Source: Oceanithermus profundus DSM 14977
GTDB lineage: Bacteria; Deinococcota; Deinococci; Deinococcales; Marinithermaceae
Reading direction: 5' to 3'
Length of the DNA stretch: 64,000 bases
NCBI RefSeq assembly: GCF_000183745.1
Contig: NC_014761.1
Span: 124,001-188,000, forward strand
Position 1 is the stretch's first letter, and each line of letters starts with the position of its first letter. The notes beneath the pieces were generated by a model. It was not told the origin of the DNA. It worked only from the letters and a program-made list of their open reading frames with translations, and did no database searches. Positions 8,562-16,005 of the stretch are shown piece by piece. A program made the translations under genes and the position numbers.

Positions 8562-9344
8562 ATGACCGTCTACTTCCTGTCCGACTTCGGCACCGCCGAC
8601 GTCTTCGCAGGGGTGGTGCGGGCGGTGCTGGTGCGCCGCGCCCCCGGGGTGCGGGTGGTGGACCTGGCCCACGACCTGCCGCCGGGGGACCTGCGCCACG
8701 CCGCGCTGCAGCTTTATGCGGCCGTGCCCCACCTCGCGGAGGGGGGCGTGGTGCTCGCGGTGGTGGACCCGGGGGTGGGCTCGGACCGCCGGGCCCTGGC
8801 CGTGCGCGGCGAGCGCCTGTGGTACGTGCTGCCCGACAACGGGCTGCTCACGCTGGCCGCCGAGCTCGACCCGCCCCGCGCGGCCTGGGTGCTCGAGCCC
8901 CGGCGCTTCGCCCCCGGACCCGTGAGCCCCACCTTTCACGGCCGCGACCTCTTCGCCCCCGCGGCCGCGCACTTGGCGCTGGGGCAGCCGCCGGACGCGC
9001 TGGGGCCGCGGCTCGACGTGGGGGAGCTGGTGCGCCTGCCCCTGGCCACGGCGGCGGGGCGCGAAGGAGAGGTGATCGCCTTCGACCGCTTCGGCAACGC
9101 CATCAGCAACCTGCGGCCGTCGCAGCGGCCCGAGGCCGTGCACCTGGCGGGCCGGCGCATCCCGTTCCGCACCACCTTCGCCGACGTGCCCGAAGGCGAG
9201 GCCGTGGCCTACCTGGGCTCGTCGGGGCTGGTGGAGATCGCCATTCGCGGCGGTTCCCTGCGCGAAAAGTTCAAGCTCTTCGAGGGCGCGGCGGTGAGCC
9301 TGCACGGGCCCGAGGAGGAGCCCCCGCCGCTCGAGCTCGACTAG
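8562..9344 (+). CDS. SAM hydroxide adenosyltransferase (DUF62/SAM hydrolase)
   Basis: 260 residues. Diagnostic segments of the fluorinase/SAM-hydrolase superfamily are present: LSDFGTADVFAG with Asp8, DPGVGSDRRAL, LPDNGLLT and TFHGRDLFAPAAA. Non-halogenating members cleave S-adenosylmethionine to adenosine and methionine using activated water. It is co-transcribed with the upstream TPR membrane gene (1-bp gap). Its end overlaps the convergent surE gene by 4 bp. SurE is a nucleotidase, so both act in nucleoside metabolism; any functional link is inference. Confidence 0.9.
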   Translation: MTVYFLSDFGTADVFAGVVRAVLVRRAPGVRVVDLAHDLPPGDLRHAALQLYAAVPHLAEGGVVLAVVDPGVGSDRRALAVRGERLWYVLPDNGLLTLAAELDPPRAAWVLEPRRFAPGPVSPTFHGRDLFAPAAAHLALGQPPDALGPRLDVGELVRLPLATAAGREGEVIAFDRFGNAISNLRPSQRPEAVHLAGRRIPFRTTFADVPEGEAVAYLGSSGLVEIAIRGGSLREKFKLFEGAAVSLHGPEEEPPPLELD

Positions 9345-10090
9345 CCCTCGAAGGCCGCGCGCAGCGCGGGCATGAAGCCGTGCTCCGCGAGGTCGAGGCT
9401 GATGGGGGTGATCGAGGTGTACCCGTCGCGCACCGCCCAGAGGTCGGTTCCCGGGTCCTCGCTGCCCGTGGGCTTGCCCGCGATCCAGTAGTAGGGCACG
9501 CCGTTCGGGTCCACGCGTTCGACGACCGTGTCCTCGTAGTGGTGGGTCGAGAGCTCGGTGATGCGCACCCCCCTGGGCGCGTTCACCGGGAAGTTGACGT
9601 TCAGGAACACCTTCTCGGGCAGGCCGTGCTCGGCCACCCAGCGGGCGATGCGCACCGCCTCGGCGGCGCCGGGTTCGAAGTCCATCCCGTTGCGGCTGCC
9701 CACGTCGAGGCTGAAGGCGATGGAGGGGATCCCGATCGAGGTGCCCTCGATCGCCCCGGCCACCGTGCCCGAGTGGGTGAGGTCGAGGCCCAGGTTCACC
9801 CCGATGTTGATGCCGCTGACGACCAGGTCGGGCCGGCCCAGCAGGTGCACCCCCAGGACCACGCAGTCGGCGGGGGTGCCGTCCACGCGGTAGGCCGGGA
9901 TCGGGTCCAGCCCCGCCGCCGCGGTGTGCTTGAAGCGCAGCGGCCGGCGCACGGTGATGCCGTGGCCCACCGCCGACTGCTCCACGTCGGGGGCCACCAC
10001 GTAGACCTCGCCCAGCGCGCTCATGGCCCGGGCCAGCGCCTTGATGCCCGGAGAGAATATGCCGTCGTCGTTGGTGACGAGGATCTTCAT
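9341..10090 (-). CDS. surE: 5'/3'-nucleotidase SurE
   Basis: 249 residues with the SurE hallmark TNDDG at residues 6-10 (MKILVTNDDGIFSPG), the metal site. VVAPDVEQSAVGHGIT, DGTPADCVVLG and SGINIGVNLG follow in family order. Length matches the usual 245-260. The start is ATG 10090; longer readings run into the neighbouring promoter. It removes phosphate from nucleoside 5'- and 3'-monophosphates and short polyphosphates in the cytoplasm, and is commonly linked to stress survival. Divergent from the rhomboid gene, with 34 bp between start codons. Confidence 0.96.
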   Translation of the reverse strand: MKILVTNDDGIFSPGIKALARAMSALGEVYVVAPDVEQSAVGHGITVRRPLRFKHTAAAGLDPIPAYRVDGTPADCVVLGVHLLGRPDLVVSGINIGVNLGLDLTHSGTVAGAIEGTSIGIPSIAFSLDVGSRNGMDFEPGAAEAVRIARWVAEHGLPEKVFLNVNFPVNAPRGVRITELSTHHYEDTVVERVDPNGVPYYWIAGKPTGSEDPGTDLWAVRDGYTSITPISLDLAEHGFMPALRAAFEG

Positions 10091-10124
10091 ACCCCTAAGC
10101 CTACACCCGGGGTAAGCTCGGGGT

Positions 10125-10781
10125 ATGTTCCCGCTGGCCGACATCAACCGCCCGCTGCGCCCGCCCCTCGTGGTCAAGGCGCTGGTGGCGTTGAACGCGG
10201 CCGTCTTCCTCGTCGAACTGCTGGCCAGCCCCGCCGCCCGCGAGGCGATGATCTACACCTACGGCTTCGTGCCCCGGCTTTTCTGGGCCGATCCCCTGGG
10301 CGAGGGGTACCGGCTCGTCACCAGCCAGTTCCTGCACGGCGGTTTCAGCCACATCCTCGGCAACCTCTGGTTCCTCTGGGTCTTCGGGGACAACGTGGAG
10401 GACCGCCTGGGGCGCTTCCGCTTCCTGATCTTCTACCTGCTGGGGGGCGCGCTGGCGGCCCTGGCCCAGGGGGTCTTCGACCCCGGGTCCACCAGCCCCA
10501 TGATCGGGGCTTCCGGATCGATCTCGGCCGTGCTGGGCGCGTATTTCGTCCTCTTTCCGCGCGCCCAGATCCTGACGCTGGTCTGGATCATCCTCCCCCT
10601 CACCTTCTACCTGCCCGCGGCCTTCTACCTGGGCTACTGGGCGTTGCTGCAGTTCTTCTACGCCCTCCTGGGCGGGTCGAACGTCGCCTTCTGGGCGCAC
10701 CTGGGGGGCTTCGTTTGGGGCTGGGCGGCGCTGCGCTACGGCCTCTTCGCGCCCGCCGCGCCCCCCTGGCGGCGCGGTTAG
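10125..10781 (+). CDS. Rhomboid-family intramembrane serine protease
   Basis: 218 residues with about six to seven membrane segments. HGGFSHILGN (His71, His76, Asn80) provides the oxyanion-side HxxxxHxxxN motif, GASGS places the catalytic Ser at 130, and AHLGGF gives His192: a complete Ser-His dyad. It should cut substrate transmembrane helices within the inner membrane. TAAGCT (10113-10118) lies 6 nt before the ATG, so the mRNA is probably leaderless. Confidence 0.94.
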   Translation: MFPLADINRPLRPPLVVKALVALNAAVFLVELLASPAAREAMIYTYGFVPRLFWADPLGEGYRLVTSQFLHGGFSHILGNLWFLWVFGDNVEDRLGRFRFLIFYLLGGALAALAQGVFDPGSTSPMIGASGSISAVLGAYFVLFPRAQILTLVWIILPLTFYLPAAFYLGYWALLQFFYALLGGSNVAFWAHLGGFVWGWAALRYGLFAPAAPPWRRG

Positions 10782-10835
10782 TCGTCCGGATGACCCTCGC
10801 TTGGGCGGGGCGGGTGCTAGTCTAAACTTTACGAG

Positions 10836-11513
10836 GTGGACGTGGCGACCGGACGACTCTACCAACGCCAGCTGATGGAGTACGCGCAGGACCTGGCCCG
10901 GGCCTACCGGGAGATCCGCGCCTCGCAGGACGACTTCCTTTCCGTGCTGGTGACCCTGGTCGAGCTCAAGGCCCCCGCGGCGCGCGGCCATGCGCGGCGC
11001 GTGGCCTTCTGGGCGCTGCGCCTCAACGACGCCCTGGGCCGGCCGCTCGAGCCCGCGGCCCTGGGGGCGGCGGCCCGGGCCCACGACGTGGGCAAGCTGG
11101 CGCTGCCCGACCGGGTGATCGCCTCCTGGGTGGGCGAGGACGACGAGGGCCGCGAGCTGCTCGCCACCCACCCCCAGCTGGGGGCCTCGCTGCTCGAGCA
11201 CGTGGCCGCCTTCCGCGGCTGGATCCCCTGGGTGCGCCACCACCACGAGCGCTGGGACGGCGCCGGCTTCCCCGACGGGCTGGCCGGCGCGGCGATCCCG
11301 CTGGGCGCCCGCATCATCGCGGTGGCCAACGGCTTCGACTACCGGATGCACGGCTACGGCCGCGACCCCGCCTACACCCTCGCGGGCACGACCGCCTGGC
11401 TGGAGCAGCAGGCCGGCGGCGCCTTCGACCCCGAGCTCGTCGAGGCCTTCGTGGCCATGCCGCTCGAAGCCCTCTGGGCCAACCGCCTGTGGCTCGAGGA
11501 GGTGCAGGAGTGA
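10836..11513 (+). CDS. HD-GYP-type phosphohydrolase (probable c-di-GMP phosphodiesterase)
   Basis: 225 residues. RGHARRVAFWALRL, AHDVGKLALPD, THPQLGASLLEH and HHERWDGAGFPDGL follow the HD-GYP order; the GYP triplet reads GFP here, a conservative change. The metal ligands (HD, HH) are kept. HD-GYP enzymes hydrolyse cyclic di-GMP to pGpG or GMP. No receiver domain is fused, but a stand-alone receiver gene overlaps the stop codon by 4 bp, so the pair is probably a split response regulator. Start GTG 10836 follows TAAACT (10823-10828) by 7 nt; an alternative GTG lies at 10842. Confidence 0.86.
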   Translation: MDVATGRLYQRQLMEYAQDLARAYREIRASQDDFLSVLVTLVELKAPAARGHARRVAFWALRLNDALGRPLEPAALGAAARAHDVGKLALPDRVIASWVGEDDEGRELLATHPQLGASLLEHVAAFRGWIPWVRHHHERWDGAGFPDGLAGAAIPLGARIIAVANGFDYRMHGYGRDPAYTLAGTTAWLEQQAGGAFDPELVEAFVAMPLEALWANRLWLEEVQE

Positions 11514-11884
11514 AGGTGCTGCTCATCGAGGACGAGCCCGACATGGTCGCGCTGCTCGAGGCCACCCTGACCCCCGCGGGCTTCGAGGTGCACGCCGAGC
11601 GCAGCGGCGACGCCATCGAGGCGCTGCTGGAGCGGCACGACCCCCAGGTGGTGATCGTCGACGTGATGCTCTTCGGCAGCCGCGCCGACGGGTTCGAGGT
11701 CGTCCGCCGCATCCGCCGGGTGGCCGGGCACGAGGAGACGCTGGTCGTGGTGCTGACCGCGCTCGAGGGCGAGGAGTACGCCCGCCGCGCCCGCGAGGCG
11801 GGGGCCGACCTCTACCTCAGCAAACCCTTCAGCCCGCTCGAGCTGCTCGAGCGCCTGCAGAGCGCGGAGCTGCTCACGGACTAG
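11510..11884 (+). CDS. Single-domain response regulator (CheY-like)
   Basis: 124 residues, only a receiver domain. The acidic pair is in LLIEDEPD, the phospho-acceptor Asp in VVIVDVML, then Thr in VVVLTA and Lys in YLSKPF. The GTG at 11510 overlaps the HD-GYP stop (GTGA). Its 3' end overlaps the convergent histidine kinase by 11 bp. It has no output domain of its own and may control the HD-GYP enzyme. The neighbouring kinase is the natural candidate phosphodonor. Confidence 0.92.
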   Translation: MKVLLIEDEPDMVALLEATLTPAGFEVHAERSGDAIEALLERHDPQVVIVDVMLFGSRADGFEVVRRIRRVAGHEETLVVVLTALEGEEYARRAREAGADLYLSKPFSPLELLERLQSAELLTD

Positions 11885-13130
11885 CGTTTTCGCAGGGGAG
11901 TTCGAACCAGAAGACCTGCCCCGGAGGGCGCGCCTCCCAGCCGATGCGCCCGCCGTGCTGGGCGATGACCTCGCGCGCCACCGCCAGCCCCAGGCCGTGC
12001 CCCTCGCGCCCGCGGTGGCGGGCGAGGCGCGTCCAGGGCTGGAAGATCGCCTCGGCCTCCTCGGGTTCCAGCGGGGGGCCGCCGTCGTAGACCTCGACGC
12101 GCGCGGTGCCGTTCTTGCAGGCGAGGCGGATGCGCACCGGCTCGCCCTCGGGGCCGTACTTGGCGGCGTTGGTGAGCAGGTTGAGCGCCGTCGAGAAGAG
12201 GCGGCCCTCGTCGCCCACGACGACGACCTCGCCGTCCTCGGGCTCGAGCCGGAAGCGGCCCGGGAACTGGATCTGCAGCATCTCCGCGGCCTCCGCGATC
12301 AGCGCCCCCAGCCGCACCGGCCGCCGTTCGAGCTCGAGGCGCTGCCCCGACTCCAGCCGGTAGAGGTCCAGGAAGGTGGCCAGCGTCTGGCCCAGGCGCC
12401 GGGCGGCGTTCTGAATGCGCTTCAGGTAGCGCCGGTGGTCGGCCCCCGGGTCGTCGAGCAGTTCGCTGAACCCCACGATCGTGGCGATGGGGGTGCGCAG
12501 CTCGTGGGCCACCATGCCCAGGAGCCGGGTCTTGAAGGCCCCTTCGCTCTCCAGGTCGGCGATGCGTCGGCGCTGGCCCAGCACCTGGCGCGCCTGGTAG
12601 TACAGGTAGGCGGCCGCGAAGAGCAGGACGATCACGAAGCCGAACAGGGTGTCGCGGCGGTAGGCGCGCAGCTGCACCAGCAGGTTCGAGCGCACCGTGC
12701 TGGAGACCTCGGTGGCCTCGATGACGATGGGGTGCACCCGGTCGGCCCAGGCCTCGAGCCGTTCGCAAGGCCAGGCGCGCGCCGACTCGGCCTCCAGCCG
12801 CGCCAGCAGCCGTTCCAGGGTGCGCCGGCTCTCGGGGGCGAGGAGCGGGAAGCTGAAGCTGTGGACGGCCAGGCGGGCGCGCTGTTCCAGGTTGGTGGCG
12901 CGCACCGGGTCGATGCCGCCGCGGCTGCAGATCAGCGCCGCCTTGAGCAGGTCGCGTTCGAGCTGGGAGTACTGGTAGGCGGAGTTGGCGGCGCGGGCGT
13001 TCGTGATCGCCGACTCCAGCCGCGATTGTTCGTAAAAGAGCAGCGCGGCGAGCAGCAGCAAGGCGACGATCAGGCCCGCCGCCAGCAGGCTGGGGCTCAG
13101 TAGTGGAATTCGACGACGCGGACCTGCCAC
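11874..13130 (-). CDS. Membrane sensor histidine kinase
   Basis: About 418 residues. An N-terminal membrane helix (LLAAGLIVALLLLAALL), a helical periplasmic sensor of about 130 residues, a second helix (LFGFVIVLLFAAAYLYY), then HisKA with the phospho-His in MVAHELRTP and an HATPase with NAAKYG and GHGLGLAVAREV. No ATG is available. The GTG at 13130 gives an Arg-rich N-terminus just before the first helix and overlaps the upstream lipoprotein gene by 34 bp; GTG 13136 is an alternative. It is coupled to the lipoprotein gene and convergent with a receiver/HD-GYP pair. Confidence 0.9.
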   Translation of the reverse strand: MAGPRRRIPLLSPSLLAAGLIVALLLLAALLFYEQSRLESAITNARAANSAYQYSQLERDLLKAALICSRGGIDPVRATNLEQRARLAVHSFSFPLLAPESRRTLERLLARLEAESARAWPCERLEAWADRVHPIVIEATEVSSTVRSNLLVQLRAYRRDTLFGFVIVLLFAAAYLYYQARQVLGQRRRIADLESEGAFKTRLLGMVAHELRTPIATIVGFSELLDDPGADHRRYLKRIQNAARRLGQTLATFLDLYRLESGQRLELERRPVRLGALIAEAAEMLQIQFPGRFRLEPEDGEVVVVGDEGRLFSTALNLLTNAAKYGPEGEPVRIRLACKNGTARVEVYDGGPPLEPEEAEAIFQPWTRLARHRGREGHGLGLAVAREVIAQHGGRIGWEARPPGQVFWFELPCENASP

Positions 13131-13630
13131 ACCCACAGGGCATTGTACCGGGTGGGGTCGGGCTTCAGCCGGTCGTAGGGGAAGATCACCCGCACCGGAC
13201 CGTAGTTCTCCAGGGTCAGCGGGCGGCCGTCCTGCACCAGGGCGAGGATCGGCTCGAGCGGCGCCAGCTCCGCCCAGGGCCGGTCGATGCGGTAGTCGTC
13301 GAGGGCGACGAAGCGCACCACCAGCCCCTCGGTGTCGAGGTTCAGCTCGCGGATGATCTGTTCCAGCAGCACCCCCTCGAAGGTGGAGGGGGGGTCGGTC
13401 TCGTGGGGGTGGTGCCGGGTGGTGCGCCGCACCCAGGTCAGCCGTTCGAGTCCGGCGCGGTCGAGGTCGTAGCTGCGGCCGTCGGGGGTGATGAGGGTGA
13501 GCAGCACCTCGCCCCGGGGCGCGGGCGGCGGTCCGTCCCAGCCGCCGGTGCGCACCACGGTGTAGCTGGCGCCGCCCTTGCAGCCGCCGAGGAGCAGCGC
13601 GAGGAGCAGGAGCAGAGTTCCGTAGCGCAT
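13097..13630 (-). CDS. Lipoprotein with sulfite-oxidase-like (molybdopterin oxidoreductase-type) domain
   Basis: 177 residues. The lipobox LLGGC puts the lipidated Cys at about residue 17. The rest (LITPDGRSYDLDRAGLERL, STFEGVLLEQIIRELN, VRFVALDDYRIDRPWAEL, YGPVRVIFPYD) resembles the compact sulfite-oxidase-like domain often annotated as molybdopterin-dependent oxidoreductase. The lipobox Cys is the only cysteine, so a molybdenum-ligating Cys is missing and catalysis is unlikely. It overlaps the following histidine kinase gene. I infer a periplasmic sensor accessory for that kinase. TAGAAT on the minus strand (13639-13644) lies 8 nt before the ATG. Confidence 0.66.
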   Translation of the reverse strand: MRYGTLLLLLALLLGGCKGGASYTVVRTGGWDGPPPAPRGEVLLTLITPDGRSYDLDRAGLERLTWVRRTTRHHPHETDPPSTFEGVLLEQIIRELNLDTEGLVVRFVALDDYRIDRPWAELAPLEPILALVQDGRPLTLENYGPVRVIFPYDRLKPDPTRYNALWVWQVRVVEFHY

Positions 13631-13673
13631 CGTTACGCATTCTATCGGGTGCGCGGGGGCCTGAGGTTGCACG

Positions 13674-13702
13674 TATACAGTAATAAAAGTTGAGCGTATA
13701 AT
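13674..13702 (+). promoter_or_regulatory. Promoter of the 13722 gene
   Basis: TATACA (13674-13679), a 17-bp spacer and a perfect TATAAT (13697-13702). The AGGAGG Shine-Dalgarno (13711-13716) follows. The patch is markedly AT-rich relative to the surroundings and also holds the divergent start of the lipoprotein/kinase operon. Confidence 0.6.
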
Positions 13703-13721
13703 ATTCAATGAGGAGGTGGCC

Positions 13722-14078
13722 ATGCCCAAGGGACTCTCCGCTGCGCGCAAGGGGGAAACCATCGAGCTCGTGCTCTCCGACGGCACCGCCGAGGAGCGCC
13801 TGCGCCTGCTCGCGATCGAGCTGGCCGAGGCGCTGGCGCGGCTCGAGGCCCCCGGTTACCCGACGATGGACCCCGAGGAGCTCGAGGACAAGCCCAACGA
13901 CGCCCCCAACTACACCACCGCCACCGTCGAGCTGCTCGAGCCCGAAGGGCTGCTCACGCTGCGCAAGGTGCGGGTGCCCGGCCCCGACCTGCTCGAGTTC
14001 ACCACCCCCTCGGGCAGCGTCTACGAGTTCGAGTGGCGCCCGGCGCTCGCCTACCTGGAGCCGCTGCTGCCCCGCTAG
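13722..14078 (+). CDS. Hypothetical acidic protein, 118 aa
   Basis: The ATG at 13722 is preferred over GTG 13716, because the AGGAGG at 13711-13716 then has a normal 5-nt spacing. The protein is soluble and acidic, with many Glu and Leu residues, no signal peptide and no cysteine. Its middle (EELEDKPNDAPNYTTATVELLEPEGLLTLRKVRVPG) suggests mixed helix and strand. Its 3' end overlaps the convergent PIG-L gene by 4 bp. It has its own strong promoter. I do not recognise the family and assign no function. Confidence 0.7.
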   Translation: MPKGLSAARKGETIELVLSDGTAEERLRLLAIELAEALARLEAPGYPTMDPEELEDKPNDAPNYTTATVELLEPEGLLTLRKVRVPGPDLLEFTTPSGSVYEFEWRPALAYLEPLLPR

Positions 14079-15130
14079 ACCTCCTCGAGGCCCAGGTCCT
14101 CGGGGACGACCCGCGCCGGTATGGGCAGGGGGCTGGCCAGTTCGGTGCGGCGCACGAAGGCGAGCATGAAGTTCCCGATCAGCCGCAGCTGCGAGGCGTG
14201 GGCGCGGGTGGCCGCGAGCTTGCGCGCGAGCGCCGCGTCGTCGAGCTCGAGCTTGCGCCAGGGCAGCCGCCGCCCGCGGGGCGCCGGGTAGAGCGGCAGC
14301 CGCGGGTGCAGCCCTTTGGGCAGGGGGTACTCGTAGCCGCCGTGGACGATGTAGTAGCGCAGCCGCTCCTCCCAGCCCAGCTTGCCCATGACCCGCATCG
14401 CGAAGTACGCCGCCGCCTGGTGGTCGGGGTGGGCGTCCAGGGGGCTGGGCACGAGCACCCGGGTGGGCGCGAAGCCGCGCAGCACCGTCTCCAGGTCGGT
14501 CTCGAGGTCGCGGCCGGTGTAGCGGGCGCCCGGGCGCAGGCTGCCCGGGTAGGCCACCTCGGAGAGGCGGGTGTGGGGGCTGGTGTAGGGGAGGTAGTAG
14601 TGGGTGAGGAAGAGGCGCAGCAGCCCCTGGTCGGGGTAGCCCAGGAAGACCCGGTCCGCCTCCTCGAGCCCCAGCAGCGCCGTGGCCGCGCGCGCCTCCT
14701 CCATGCGGCGGAGCGCCAGCGCCCGCATGGCCTCGGGCTTTGGCGCCGGCCGCCCCGAGGCCAGGTCGAAGGCGTCGCCGGCGGTGAGCCAGACCACCCG
14801 CACCCGCGCCCCGGCCTCCCGCGCCTGCAGGATCTGGCCGGCCGCGGCGAGCACCTCGTCGTCGGGGTGGGGCGCGAGGACGAGGAGGCGGTCGTCCGCC
14901 GCCAGCCCCGCCAGCGGCGGCAGGCGCCGGCTGATCAGCGAGGCCCGCAGGGCGTGGTAGTGGGCGAAGATCCAGCGGCCGTTGATGAAGGCCCAGACGC
15001 TGAGGGCCAGCGCCGTCGCCAGCAGCCGCTCGAGCAGGTCGAGCCGCCACCAAAGCCGCAGCGCCTCGCTGACGCCGACGAAGACGACCACGAGCGCGGC
15101 GAGCCAGAGCCAGCGGGGCGTCGGGTTCAC
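14075..15130 (-). CDS. PIG-L family deacetylase, membrane-anchored
   Basis: 351 residues. The zinc motif PHPDDE is at 87-92 and the second His motif is DAHPDHQAA. This is the LmbE/PIG-L fold that removes N-acetyl groups from sugars (GlcNAc-inositol, chitobiose, bacillithiol precursors). Two N-terminal hydrophobic segments (about residues 8-25 and 36-55) anchor it, which is unusual for the soluble bacillithiol or mycothiol enzymes and suggests an envelope glycan substrate. GTG start. It overlaps the convergent 13722 gene by 4 bp. The substrate is not predictable from context. Confidence 0.87.
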   Translation of the reverse strand: MNPTPRWLWLAALVVVFVGVSEALRLWWRLDLLERLLATALALSVWAFINGRWIFAHYHALRASLISRRLPPLAGLAADDRLLVLAPHPDDEVLAAAGQILQAREAGARVRVVWLTAGDAFDLASGRPAPKPEAMRALALRRMEEARAATALLGLEEADRVFLGYPDQGLLRLFLTHYYLPYTSPHTRLSEVAYPGSLRPGARYTGRDLETDLETVLRGFAPTRVLVPSPLDAHPDHQAAAYFAMRVMGKLGWEERLRYYIVHGGYEYPLPKGLHPRLPLYPAPRGRRLPWRKLELDDAALARKLAATRAHASQLRLIGNFMLAFVRRTELASPLPIPARVVPEDLGLEEV

Positions 15131-15157
15131 GGACCTATACTAAGGCAGGACGATCTC

Positions 15158-15799
15158 ATGCCCCCCGAGCCCCTGCGGATCCGAGCCGCCACCCCCTCCG
15201 ACCTCGCGGCCGTGGGCCGCGTCTCGCACCGGACCGGGCTGCTGGGCGCGCCCATCGGGCGCTTCTTCCCCGACGAGGCGTTGTGGGCCGACGTCTTCGT
15301 GCGGCCCTACCTCGAGGCGGGCTGCTGCAACTTCGTGGCCGAGGCGGACGGCCGGATCGTCGCCTACGTGATCGGCGCCTGCGACCCCGGGGCGCTGCCC
15401 CGCTGGGCGCGGACGCGGCTCGTGCGGGTGCTGCTGGGGGGGCTGCTGCGGGGGCGCTACCCGAGCTTCCTGCGCGACCTCCCCTACCTCTGGCGGTCGC
15501 TGCGGCAGCACGGGGAGCGCGCTCCCGCCGGCCGCTACCCCGCCGAGCTGCACATCAACGCGCTGCCCGAGGCGCGCGGCCGCGGCGTGGGCTCGGCCCT
15601 GATGGCGCGCTTCCTCGACTGCCTGCGGGCGCGCGGGGTGCCGGGGGTCCAGCTCGCCACGACCGAGCGCAACACGGCGGCGCTCGCGCTCTACGAGCGG
15701 TTCGGCTTCCGGGTCTACGCCCGCTGGCGCTCGCCGTTCTGGAAGCCCTACACGGGGCGGGTGCTCGAGCACCTGCGCCTCGTCAAGGAGCTCGGCTAG
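15158..15799 (+). CDS. GNAT-family N-acetyltransferase
   Basis: 213 residues. LHINALPEARGRGVGSALM contains the acetyl-CoA pyrophosphate-binding R-G-x-G-x-G/A segment, and TTERNTAALALYERFGF is the typical last beta-alpha unit of GNAT enzymes. It transfers acetyl from acetyl-CoA to an unknown amine. TATACT (15136-15141) is the likely -10 box. The stop codon shares CTAG with the convergent CDGSH gene. Confidence 0.9.
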   Translation: MPPEPLRIRAATPSDLAAVGRVSHRTGLLGAPIGRFFPDEALWADVFVRPYLEAGCCNFVAEADGRIVAYVIGACDPGALPRWARTRLVRVLLGGLLRGRYPSFLRDLPYLWRSLRQHGERAPAGRYPAELHINALPEARGRGVGSALMARFLDCLRARGVPGVQLATTERNTAALALYERFGFRVYARWRSPFWKPYTGRVLEHLRLVKELG

Positions 15800-16005
15800 C
15801 CCTCGACCTCGAGCCGCCCCGGCGGGGCGCGGAAGCCCGTGCGCTTGTGGGTGCCGTCGCAGAAGGGTTTCTTCGCCGAGCCGCCGCAGCGGCACAGCGC
15901 CAGCTTCGGCCGTTCGAGGGTGTGCTCCACCCCGTCGAGGACGAAGCGGCTGCCTTCGGGCAGGTCGATCACGATCGGTCCGTCTTCGCGAAAACGCAGT
16001 TTCAC
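15796..16005 (-). CDS. CDGSH iron-sulfur domain protein
   Basis: 69 residues. Cys38, Cys40, Cys49 and His53 in CRCGGSAKKPFCDGTHKRTG match the three-Cys/one-His ligand set of a [2Fe-2S] CDGSH (mitoNEET-like) cluster; the name motif reads CDGTH. The GTG start is fixed by AGGAGG 6 nt upstream and by the 4-bp GTGA overlap with the preceding hydrolase gene. Single-domain CDGSH proteins of this size are thought to carry electrons or transfer clusters. It is the last gene of the pgi operon. Confidence 0.93.
   Translation of the reverse strand: MKLRFREDGPIVIDLPEGSRFVLDGVEHTLERPKLALCRCGGSAKKPFCDGTHKRTGFRAPPGRLEVEG

Noticed and set aside
11874-15053. A 1059-codon minus-strand frame ending with the histidine kinase
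   Set aside because: Its upstream part overlaps the lipoprotein, the 13722 gene and PIG-L in wrong frames and is low-complexity; the kinase begins near 13130.
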